A stretch of DNA of 16,216 nt from DATLEX01 sp035525015. GTDB lineage: Bacteria > Acidobacteriota > Thermoanaerobaculia > Gp7-AA8. How positions within the stretch are numbered: position 1 is the stretch's first letter; every line of letters starts with the position of its first letter. The stretch covers positions 1 to 16,216 of the forward strand of contig DATLFC010000160.1 of NCBI GenBank assembly GCA_035525015.1. The letters are read 5' to 3'. Of the stretch, positions 1 through 6,073 are shown piece after piece. The notes beneath the pieces were generated by a model that was given only the letters and a program-made list of their open reading frames with translations, was not told where the DNA came from and ran no database searches. Made by a program: the position numbers and the translations under genes.

Positions 1-170
1 AGCCGGCCGAGGAAGATCCCCTGGTAGGCGCCGACGATCCGCAGGTCGTGATCGCTCAGATCGCGGTCGCAGACCAGCTCCACCGTCTCGCCTTCGAAAT
101 CGAGGAAGATCGCCGCGAAGGCTCCGCCGGTGGTCGCCACCAGCTCGTGGAGGATCAGCCGGAAGATCAC
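1..170 (-). CDS. Roadblock/LC7-like regulator, N-terminal part (cut by left edge)
   Basis: Reading leftwards from a GTG at 170-168 there is an open frame with no stop to the window edge (56 codons). The visible protein opens with an amphipathic helix (LILHELVATTGGAFAAI), then a strand containing FLDFEGETVELV, then LRIVGAYQGIFL. This helix-strand-'AYQGI' order resembles small roadblock/LC7 (MglB-like) proteins, which usually dimerise and regulate small GTPases such as MglA. The family call rests on my recognition of the pattern, and the C-terminal half is not visible. The GTG start has a GGGAG 7 nt upstream and lies 4 nt after the stop of the TPR gene; an in-frame stop just upstream excludes a longer protein. 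It is the third gene of the HD-GYP/TPR operon, so it probably belongs to the same signalling unit. It could instead be another small alpha/beta sensor protein. Confidence 0.6.
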   Translation of the reverse strand, partial: MIFRLILHELVATTGGAFAAIFLDFEGETVELVCDRDLSDHDLRIVGAYQGIFLGR

Positions 171-174
171 AGCG

Positions 175-882
175 TCACTCCCACATCACGAGGAACTTCC
201 GCGCTTCGACCGCTTCCGGCGAGTCGGGGGAGGTCGCGATCACCTTCCTGAGCCAGGCGATGCCGACGTCGTTTCGCCCGGCGCGCTGCGCCACCACGCC
301 GACGCGCAGCATGGCCGCGGCCGACTGGGGATGCAGCTTGAGATAGGCGAGGTACTCGCGCACCGCGACCTCGAGCTTCCCGCCGCGCTCGTGGAGCAGT
401 CCGCGGTGCAGCAGCGCCGGCGCGAAGGAAGGATCGATGGCCAGCGTCCGGTCGAGCGCCGCTTCCGCTCCGGCGAGATCTCCGAGACGATCGAGCGCCA
501 GGGCCCGATGGTAGGAGGCGCTCGCGGCCAGAGCACCCTCGGAGATGCGCTCGAACTCCGTCGCCGCTTTCTTCAACTCTCCCAGCTTCAGCATGGCCAC
601 AGCGCGGTTGAACCGCGCCTCGACGAGTCCGGCGTCCAGCTCCAGCGCGCGGCCGAACGCCTCGGCCGCCTTCGCCGGCTCGCCGTTCATCATCAGGGCC
701 AGACCGCGGAGATTCTCGTTATCGGCGCTCGACGAGCCGCCGGACCGCGCTCCTTCGAGCTGCTGCAGCGCGGCGCCATAGCGCCCCTGGAGGATGTACC
801 ACGCCGCGCGGTCGCAGGCCTCCGTGGTGGCGCCGAGGACGGGTAGGGTGAGAGAAGAGAGGAGGAGAAGTGAGGCGATCAG
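175..882 (-). CDS. Secreted tetratricopeptide-repeat protein, probable CTG start
   Basis: This encodes about 235 residues: a hydrophobic N-terminus (LIASLLLLSSLTLPVLG) typical of a signal peptide, then about five TPR-like helix pairs with signature positions such as NLRGLALMMNGEPAKAAEAF, ARFNRAVAMLKLGELKKA and ALLHRGLLHERGGKLEVAV. TPR arrays are protein-interaction scaffolds, and this one should lie in the periplasm or at the envelope. No ATG, GTG or TTG is in frame close before the signal peptide. The best start is the CTG at 882-880, which shares CTGA with the stop of the HD-GYP gene and has GAGGGG 6 nt upstream (894-889). Starting further upstream would place the signal peptide deep inside the protein and overlap the HD-GYP gene heavily. 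Coupling to the HD-GYP gene suggests co-expression. The specific partner is unknown. Coding call is solid; start is moderate. Confidence 0.8.
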   Translation of the reverse strand: MIASLLLLSSLTLPVLGATTEACDRAAWYILQGRYGAALQQLEGARSGGSSSADNENLRGLALMMNGEPAKAAEAFGRALELDAGLVEARFNRAVAMLKLGELKKAATEFERISEGALAASASYHRALALDRLGDLAGAEAALDRTLAIDPSFAPALLHRGLLHERGGKLEVAVREYLAYLKLHPQSAAAMLRVGVVAQRAGRNDVGIAWLRKVIATSPDSPEAVEARKFLVMWE

Positions 883-2630
883 GCGGCGCCCCTCACTTGT
901 TCTTCGATGACGATGTCGCCCCGCTTGACCGCGCGCTCGAAGGCGTCGATGACCCGGGGGTCGAATCGTGTCCCGGCGAAGCTCTTGATCTTCTCCACCA
1001 CGTAGCGCAGCTCCATCGCCTTCTGGTAAGGGCGGTTCGTGGTCATGGCGTCGAACGTATCGGCGATGGCGACGATGCGGGCCTGCATCGGGATGGCCTC
1101 GCCTTCGAGATTGTCGGGATATCCTCCGCCGCTCCACTTCTCGTGGTGGTACTTCATGCCGGGAATGCAGTCGATCAGCTGTGCCACGCCGCTCATGATC
1201 GCTGCCCCTTTGACCGGGTGCGCCTTCATCACGTCGAACTCGTCGTCGCTGAGGGCGCCCGGCTTGCGCAGGATGCGGTCGTCGATGCCGATTTTCCCGA
1301 CGTCGTGCAGCAGCGCGCTGATGCGGAGGTTCTTCATCTCGCGCTCGGGAAGGTTGAGATTCTTCCCGATGGCGATCGAGTAGCGCGCCACCCGCTCCGA
1401 GTGCCCGCGGGTGTAAGGGTCTTTGGCGTCGATCGCCGCGGCCAGCATGCGGATGGAGTTGATGAAGAGCAGGTGGTTCTCGTGCGCGGCCTTCTTGAGC
1501 TGCTCGATCGACTGTTCGATCGCCGAGGACATGGCGTTGAAGTCGTCCGCCAGATCGCCGATCTCATTCCGTGCGGTCACCTCGACGCGCTGCTGATAGT
1601 TCCCGTTGGCGATGTCTCTCGTCTTCTGCGCCAGGGCGCGAACGGGACGGGCAATTCCGGAGGCGAAGACGATGGCCACGAGCACGGCCAGACCGAGGGC
1701 CAGCGAGCCCCAGAAGATCGTGGCCCGCAGCATCTGGCTCACCGACACGAAGGCGCGCGCCTCCGGTTTCTGCACCACCACGCCCCACTCCGGCCGTCCG
1801 ACCGGCGCCACGGTGCCGAGGAGCTTGACCTTCCGGCCGCTCTGCTCGTCGGCGTAGGAAGTGGTCAGCCGCACCGGCGCCTTGGCGAATTCCTGGACGA
1901 TCGGCAGATGCGAGTAGTTCGGCCGCTGCACATTGATGCTCGGTTCGCTGTGGATGAGAACGTTGCCGTTCCGGTCGACGAGAAACGCGGCCACGTCTCC
2001 CTTCCCCTCTTCCCGGATGCGGTCGGCGATGCGCCGAAGGCTCACCACCCCGACCACGGTCCCGATGATTCTGCCTTCATCGGTTGTGACGGGCAGACCG
2101 ATGATGACCGCCGGCTGATTGACGAAGGTGACGTGGCGGAGCGATCCGGTGAAATCCTCACCCTGCAACGCCACCTGCCGGGCGATCTCCATCTCCTGAA
2201 CGATGGCGTCGTCGAGCTCAGGCGGTTTCGCCTCCGCGCCCTCCCCCCTGGCGTTCAGGATGCGGAGCGCCAGCAGGTCACTCTCGTTCGACATGTACTC
2301 GCCGACCCAGCCGGTCTCCGCGGCGTGGACGAACGGATCGGTCCGCGACGGGAGCCCCGTCTGGATCATCCGCATGCTGGCGGCGATCTCCGAGAGCTGC
2401 CGGCGGTTGCTCGCCAGCAGGTGCTGGATGTCGGTGGCGATCCCGACCGCCGAACGGGTCAGATACTTCTTCTCGAGCGTCTCCAGCGACTCGCGATTGA
2501 TCCCCGCGAGGATGTAGTGCGAGACGACCAGCGGGAGGACGCCGACCAGAACCATGGCGCCCAGCATCGTCCAGAGCAGGCGGGCGCGGCGCGGCGGGCG
2601 TGGAGCTACTTCGGAGTCAACGACGGACAT
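879..2630 (-). CDS. Membrane Cache-HAMP-HD-GYP signalling phosphodiesterase
   Basis: This 583-residue protein has TM helix 1 at about 18-40, an extracytoplasmic sensor region at about 41-303 resembling a double Cache domain (it includes AFLVDRNGNVLIHSE and PEWGVVVQ, typical Cache strands), TM helix 2 at about 304-324, a HAMP linker at about 325-378 (RPVRALAQKTRDIANGNY) and a C-terminal HD-GYP domain at about 395-580. HD-GYP residues visible are GH410SERVA, H442-D443 in LLHDVGKIGI, H471, H495-H496 and G503-YP (written GGGYP), and AIADTFDAMTTNRPY around 520-535. These are the metal ligands and GYP signature of active cyclic-di-GMP phosphodiesterases. It should sense a periplasmic ligand and hydrolyse c-di-GMP in the cytosol. 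It is first in a minus-strand operon with the TPR and roadblock-like genes. The ATG at 2630 has no Shine-Dalgarno but a perfect TATAAT 8 nt before it. Confidence 0.93.
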   Translation of the reverse strand: MSVVDSEVAPRPPRRARLLWTMLGAMVLVGVLPLVVSHYILAGINRESLETLEKKYLTRSAVGIATDIQHLLASNRRQLSEIAASMRMIQTGLPSRTDPFVHAAETGWVGEYMSNESDLLALRILNARGEGAEAKPPELDDAIVQEMEIARQVALQGEDFTGSLRHVTFVNQPAVIIGLPVTTDEGRIIGTVVGVVSLRRIADRIREEGKGDVAAFLVDRNGNVLIHSEPSINVQRPNYSHLPIVQEFAKAPVRLTTSYADEQSGRKVKLLGTVAPVGRPEWGVVVQKPEARAFVSVSQMLRATIFWGSLALGLAVLVAIVFASGIARPVRALAQKTRDIANGNYQQRVEVTARNEIGDLADDFNAMSSAIEQSIEQLKKAAHENHLLFINSIRMLAAAIDAKDPYTRGHSERVARYSIAIGKNLNLPEREMKNLRISALLHDVGKIGIDDRILRKPGALSDDEFDVMKAHPVKGAAIMSGVAQLIDCIPGMKYHHEKWSGGGYPDNLEGEAIPMQARIVAIADTFDAMTTNRPYQKAMELRYVVEKIKSFAGTRFDPRVIDAFERAVKRGDIVIEEQVRGAA

Positions 2631-2638
2631 TGAATTCG

Positions 2639-2644
2639 ATTATA
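2639..2644 (-). promoter_or_regulatory. -10 element TATAAT of the HD-GYP gene
   Basis: On the minus strand a perfect TATAAT hexamer lies 8 nt before the ATG at 2630. A transcript starting about 7 nt downstream of this hexamer would begin at or next to the start codon, giving a leaderless mRNA, and no Shine-Dalgarno is present to argue against that. No convincing -35 hexamer is visible 16-18 nt further upstream. It sits in the 95-nt divergent gap shared with hemW. Confidence 0.5.
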
Positions 2645-2725
2645 CGGACGGAGGCGCGGAATCGAGTGCGCAGAATCACTTCGAGTGGAACAACCCCTTT
2701 GCTTTCCGCATTTCGAAGAGAGTCG

Positions 2726-3826
2726 ATGACCCTCGGTCTCTACGTCCATCTCCCGTTCTGCCGCGTACACTGCACCTATTGCGCGTTCGCGATCAGCACC
2801 GAGCTCGGCCGCGAGGATGCGTACGTCGAGGCGTTGATTCGGGAGATCGAGGCCTCGGGCCTCGGGCCTCGGGCCTCGGTCGACACGGCCTATTTCGGCG
2901 GGGGAACGCCCTCCCGAACCTCACTCGAAAATCTGCAGCGAATCGCCGCCGCCCTCCGCGACACGTTCGAGATCGCTCCCGATGCCGAGTTCTCTCTCGA
3001 GGCGAACCCGGAGGACCTCTCCCGGAAGGCGCTCCAGGGCTGGCGAGGGCTCGGGGTGAACCGTGTCAGCATCGGGGTGCAGTCGTTCCACGATCGGGAG
3101 CTGACGCCGCTGGGCCGGATTCACGGCGGGAGGAAGGCCCGCGCGGCGGTGGCTCTTGCCGTCGAGAGCGGCGTCCGGACGAACCTCGACCTCATCCTCG
3201 GCCTCCCCGAGCAGACAGCGGACTCGTTCCTCGCGACGATCGACGCCGCGATCGAGCTGCAGGCCGGCCACGTGTCGCTCTACATGCTCGATCTCGAGCC
3301 GCGGTCGCCGCTGGCCGTACAGATCGAGCGCGGCCGGACCTCGCTGCCGGATGACGGCCTCGTTGCCGATCTCTACATCGAGGCCGTGACGCGGCTGGAG
3401 AGCGGCGGACTGCACCAGTACGAGATCAGCAACTTCGCGCGTGAAGGGGAGGAGTGCCGGCACAATCTCCGGTACTGGACGCGCGCCGAGTACCACGGAT
3501 TTGGCCTCGGCGCCCATTCGTTCCGCGGCGAGCGCCGTTTCGCGAACACGCGCGACATCCGGCGCTACATCGAGACGTCCCCCGACGCCGTCGATTTCAG
3601 CGAGACGATCGGATCCGACGAGGAGCGGAGGGAGATCCTTTTCCTCCGGCTGCGACAGGCCAGCGGCATAGACTATGAACACGTCGCGCGGCTGTGCGGA
3701 CAGGAGGGTATTTCATGGATGGATCGCGGTCTGAGAGACGGGTGGCTGCGGAGGATGGGCGAAAGGGTGGCGTTCACGCCGTCCGGTTTTCTTCTCAGCA
3801 ACGAGTACATCTCGCAGCTCTTCTGA
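2726..3826 (+). CDS. hemW: Radical SAM heme chaperone HemW
   Basis: This encodes 366 residues. The N-terminus carries the radical-SAM cluster motif C12-x3-C16-x2-C19 within HLPFCRVHCTYCAF. The residue after the third Cys pair is Phe rather than Cys, which separates HemW (heme delivery chaperone) from the oxygen-independent coproporphyrinogen dehydrogenase HemN. Further landmarks are YFGGGTPS (SAM contact), EANPEDLS, NRVSIGVQSFHD, NLDLILGLPEQT, and the HemW C-terminal pattern ECRHNLRYW...YHGFGLGAHSF. Length is normal for the family. The ATG at 2726 was chosen because the family begins with xLYVHLPFC and a GAAGAGAG precedes it; an earlier in-frame start would add 42 unrelated residues. It is followed by a beta-barrel gene that starts inside its 3' end. 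A 7-bp tandem repeat interrupts the coding sequence at codons 42-51. Confidence 0.93.
   Translation: MTLGLYVHLPFCRVHCTYCAFAISTELGREDAYVEALIREIEASGLGPRASVDTAYFGGGTPSRTSLENLQRIAAALRDTFEIAPDAEFSLEANPEDLSRKALQGWRGLGVNRVSIGVQSFHDRELTPLGRIHGGRKARAAVALAVESGVRTNLDLILGLPEQTADSFLATIDAAIELQAGHVSLYMLDLEPRSPLAVQIERGRTSLPDDGLVADLYIEAVTRLESGGLHQYEISNFAREGEECRHNLRYWTRAEYHGFGLGAHSFRGERRFANTRDIRRYIETSPDAVDFSETIGSDEERREILFLRLRQASGIDYEHVARLCGQEGISWMDRGLRDGWLRRMGERVAFTPSGFLLSNEYISQLF
2851..2878 (+). repeat. 7-bp tandem repeat (GGCCTCG) x4 inside hemW
   Basis: Four perfect head-to-tail copies of GGCCTCG lie within codons 42-51 of hemW, encoding ASGLGPRAS just before the conserved VDTAYFGGGTPS segment. Because the unit is not a multiple of three, gain or loss of one copy shifts the reading frame. 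Confidence 0.9.
3702..3708 (+). promoter_or_regulatory. Shine-Dalgarno AGGAGGG inside hemW
   Basis: A near-perfect ribosome binding site lies 6 nt before the ATG at 3715, inside the hemW coding sequence. It is the main reason for placing the start of the downstream beta-barrel gene within hemW. Its sequence is also constrained by the hemW codons it overlaps, so it could be coincidental. Confidence 0.6.
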
Positions 3827-4545
3827 CGCTCGTCTTCGCGTTCGCCGCGCCGCTGCATGCGCAGAGCGTCGATTTCGATCCCGACATTACCCAGGAGGAG
3901 TTCCAGAAGTTCTCGCGGCTCGTCGCGCAAGCCATTTACGCCTCGCCGGTGCACCCGGCCGGCGCGAGCGGCCTGCTGCGGTTCGACGTCGGCATCGCCA
4001 TGACGGTCATCGACATCGACACCGATGCGTCGTACTGGCAGCTCGCGGTCGGCGAGGACTTCATCAGTGAGTACGGGGACTATGTCGGCGTGCCGCGCCT
4101 GGTCGTGTCGAAAGGCGTCGGCGCCGCGACGGTGGCCGGCACGTATGCGCGCGCCGGCGACTCCGGCATCGAGATCTGGGGGGGCTCCCTCGACATCCCG
4201 ATCATGGGAGGGGGATTCATCGTCCCGACGCTGGCCCTTCGCGGGACGTACTCGGAGCTGCGCGGCATCGAGATCTATGAACAGAAGACCTACGGCGTGG
4301 AGGTGTTCCTCGGCAAAGGCTTCGGACCGATCACACCTTACGCGGCGTACGGACGGATGCGCAGCGACGCGACGGGAACGATCCCCGCGACGGCGGTCAA
4401 CCCGGAGATCGTCCTGCACGACGAGTCGGACATCGACCGGATCACGGTCGGCGCCCGCCTCTCGCTGGGAGTCCCGAAACTGGTCGTGGAAGCGACGCAG
4501 GCCGAGGAGCGGAGCTACTCGGCCAAGCTGAGCATCGGGTTTTAG
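3715..4545 (+). CDS. Outer-membrane beta-barrel-like protein, start overlaps hemW
   Basis: From the ATG at 3715 this encodes 276 residues: a long charged n-region (1-31), a hydrophobic segment LAALLTLVFAFAAPL (about 33-47), a likely signal-peptidase site after LHA, then alternating strand-like stretches (GLLRFDVGIAMTV, YWQLAVGED, LVVSKGVGAATVAGTYARAG, ITPYAAYGRMRS, ITVGARLSLG) ending SAKLSIGF. A C-terminal Phe after an amphipathic strand is the usual outer-membrane barrel signature. I do not recognise a specific family or function. The start is inferred: downstream in-frame ATG, GTG or TTG codons would remove the signal peptide, whereas 3715 has AGGAGGG 6 nt upstream. A GTG at 3742 is a weaker alternative. 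The price is a 112-nt out-of-frame overlap with hemW. The stop overlaps the stop of the convergent DsbA-like gene. Confidence 0.75.
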   Translation: MDGSRSERRVAAEDGRKGGVHAVRFSSQQRVHLAALLTLVFAFAAPLHAQSVDFDPDITQEEFQKFSRLVAQAIYASPVHPAGASGLLRFDVGIAMTVIDIDTDASYWQLAVGEDFISEYGDYVGVPRLVVSKGVGAATVAGTYARAGDSGIEIWGGSLDIPIMGGGFIVPTLALRGTYSELRGIEIYEQKTYGVEVFLGKGFGPITPYAAYGRMRSDATGTIPATAVNPEIVLHDESDIDRITVGARLSLGVPKLVVEATQAEERSYSAKLSIGF

Positions 4546-5606
4546 TTGACGCCGAGCGTCTCTTTCATGAACTCCTGGGCGAACTGCCCGGTGCCGTAGC
4601 CGATGATCTGTCCGTTGACGATGAACGTCGGCGTGGAATTGATTCCGGCGTTGAAGAGACGGCTGACCGACTCCAGCAGCGCCTTCCGTTCGGCGGCCGA
4701 GTTGTAGATCTTCGACACCGCGGTCCAGTTCACGTCATTGTCCTCGATCCAGTTCTTGACGAACTCGTCGACGTTCGCCTCGGTCAGCGTCGCCTGGTTC
4801 TTGAAGATGGCGGCGACGTAGCGCCAGTACTTGTTCGGAGCGACGCGCTGCACCGCGCGGGCGCCCATCGCCGCCGGGAGCGCCCACTTGTGGTGCTCGA
4901 AGAGCGGCAGGTCGATCCGGCTGTAGCGGATCTTCCCGAGGTGCGTGGCGAAAAGCGGCTCGAGAGCGTCGTGGGCGCGGGCGCAGGTGGGGCACTGGAA
5001 GTCGGAGATCTCCACGATCTCGATCTTCGCGGCACCGTTGCCGCGCCGCGCCGCGGCGTCCAGGCCGATGGCCTTGCGGAGCGTGACCGCCGGATCCTCG
5101 TTCAGGTTTCCACGGAGGCCGACGATCAGGAACCGCTGCGACTCATCCAGGTATCCGGTATAGCTGAACGGACCGTAGTCGGTATCCCGCTGCAGCGACA
5201 CCTGTTTCAGGCCGTCGGGAAGCGCCATCGGCGCGATCATCGCCTTGATGTCCGCGTTGAGCAGCTGGCTCGTGTGCTCGGAGAGCCGGACGTGCACCGG
5301 CTTCTCGCCGCCGGGGACGGCGATGATCGATCCGACGATGGTCTGATGCGTGGTCGGCGAGTAGAGGATGTACTTCGCCGTGCCGCAATGCTCGTCGCTC
5401 GAGCTCACGACCGCCCGGTAGACATGAAACCGGGAAGGCCCGCGCTGCGCGATCGGGTCAAAGGTGATGCTGCTGCCGGGGCAGCGGGGGAGCATCTGGC
5501 TGACGTAGTTCCTGACGGCCGTCATGTCGACGGCGCTGGCGATCTCCTGGGCCTTCACGGATGAGACCGCCAGGAGGAGCGGGAGTGCGAGTGCGAGTCT
5601 TTTCAT
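4542..5606 (-). CDS. Secreted DsbA-family thiol oxidoreductase with extra N-terminal domain
   Basis: This encodes 354 residues. An N-terminal signal peptide (MKRLALALPLLLAVSSVKAQ) is followed by an unassigned domain at about 20-190 containing two cysteines (around 42 and 74), then a thioredoxin/DsbA-like domain. That domain shows IEIVEISDFQCPTCARAH, with the redox pair CPTC at about 205-208, a helical insertion, and the cis-Pro loop NSTPTFIVNG near 323-332. Domain order matches secreted DsbA-family proteins that oxidise or isomerise disulfides in the periplasm. The ATG at 5606 gives the cleanest signal peptide and starts 2 nt after the rhodanese stop. A GTG at 5612 overlaps that stop as GTGA and is possible. 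It is the last gene of the minus operon and its TAA overlaps the convergent barrel-gene TAG. The N-terminal domain may be a dimerisation or substrate module. Confidence 0.88.
   Translation of the reverse strand: MKRLALALPLLLAVSSVKAQEIASAVDMTAVRNYVSQMLPRCPGSSITFDPIAQRGPSRFHVYRAVVSSSDEHCGTAKYILYSPTTHQTIVGSIIAVPGGEKPVHVRLSEHTSQLLNADIKAMIAPMALPDGLKQVSLQRDTDYGPFSYTGYLDESQRFLIVGLRGNLNEDPAVTLRKAIGLDAAARRGNGAAKIEIVEISDFQCPTCARAHDALEPLFATHLGKIRYSRIDLPLFEHHKWALPAAMGARAVQRVAPNKYWRYVAAIFKNQATLTEANVDEFVKNWIEDNDVNWTAVSKIYNSAAERKALLESVSRLFNAGINSTPTFIVNGQIIGYGTGQFAQEFMKETLGVN
4548..4565 (+). terminator. Weak hairpin after the hemW-barrel operon
   Basis: Two nucleotides after the plus-strand stop, GACGC and GCGTC form a 5-bp stem with a 3-nt loop (CGA), followed by a short interrupted T stretch (TCTTT). 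This could end plus-strand transcription, but the stem is short and lies inside the 3' end of the convergent gene, so it may be only coding sequence. Confidence 0.22.
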
Positions 5607-5608
5607 GG

Positions 5609-6016
5609 TCACGGCGCGTTAACAGTCCGATAGCCCAGCGCAATCCAGCTTTCCAATCCTCCGTCGATATGGACCACGCTCCGGAACCCCGCCACGCTCA
5701 GAAGCCGCGCCGCCAGCGCCCCGTCTGTCGAGCTCGATCCATACACCAGCACGGTCTGATTCTGGTAGGGGAGCAGCTCCGGCAGTTGTTTCTCGATCGT
5801 TTCAAACGGGGCACTGATCGCCCCCGCGATGTGCCCGGCGGGTCCGCGATACATCTCGGCAGGGCGGATGTCGAGCACCACCACCTGCCGCGTGTCGAGC
5901 ATCATCTCGTTCGCGATCTGCGGCGCCACCTCGGCGTACCCCCCTTCGGTGGTCGAAACGCCGACCGTCCGGCAGGCGGTCATCACAAGCAGCGTCAGCA
6001 GGAAAGCCTTTCTCAT
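5609..6016 (-). CDS. Rhodanese-fold lipoprotein lacking the catalytic cysteine
   Basis: This encodes 135 residues beginning MRKAFLLTLLVMTAC, a short hydrophobic stretch ending in a lipobox-like MTAC, so it is probably a lipoprotein. The rest is one rhodanese domain: VVVLDIRPAEMYRGPAGHIAGAISAPF (the conserved D-R and GHI-GA-N/S-P elements), a strand VLVYGSSSTDGA where the active loop should be, and FRSVVHIDGGLESW near the end. In active rhodaneses the loop after V-Y begins with Cys, which carries the persulfide. Here that position is Gly (codon GGA). The only visible Cys is the lipobox Cys, so sulfurtransferase activity is unlikely and a binding or regulatory role is more plausible. It is directly upstream of, and coupled to, the DsbA-like gene, which suggests a shared envelope thiol or folding role. 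No Shine-Dalgarno precedes the ATG. Confidence 0.88.
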   Translation of the reverse strand: MRKAFLLTLLVMTACRTVGVSTTEGGYAEVAPQIANEMMLDTRQVVVLDIRPAEMYRGPAGHIAGAISAPFETIEKQLPELLPYQNQTVLVYGSSSTDGALAARLLSVAGFRSVVHIDGGLESWIALGYRTVNAP

Positions 6017-6029
6017 AAAAATCTATGGA

Positions 6030-6053
6030 AGGATGAAGGATTCGCTTCATCCT
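6030..6053 (-). other. 9-bp intergenic hairpin between asparaginase and rhodanese genes
   Basis: In the 57-nt gap, AGGATGAAG and CTTCATCCT form a perfect 9-bp stem with a 6-nt loop. On the minus strand it follows the asparaginase stop. A T5 stretch occurs 8 nt after the stem, immediately before the rhodanese ATG, so it is not a canonical intrinsic terminator. It may be a processing or attenuation element that sets relative expression in the operon. Confidence 0.5.
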
Positions 6054-6073
6054 GCATCCTTTCTTCCTTTCTC

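Noticed and set aside
870..2633. A 587-codon plus-strand frame opposite the HD-GYP gene.
   Set aside because: It mirrors the HD-GYP gene almost end to end, has His/Asp/Arg-rich composition and no recognisable motif. The minus frame has complete Cache, HAMP and HD-GYP features.
2685..2700. CACT-TCG-AGTG inverted repeat in the HD-GYP/hemW gap as an operator.
   Set aside because: The arms are only 4 bp, a level expected by chance in this GC-rich sequence.
3822..3825. CTGA overlap at the hemW stop as an alternative CTG start for the barrel gene, parallel to the TPR gene.
   Set aside because: Starting there leaves a hydrophobic leader of only about 13 residues with no basic n-region and no Shine-Dalgarno. 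The ATG at 3715 has AGGAGGG and gives a full signal peptide.
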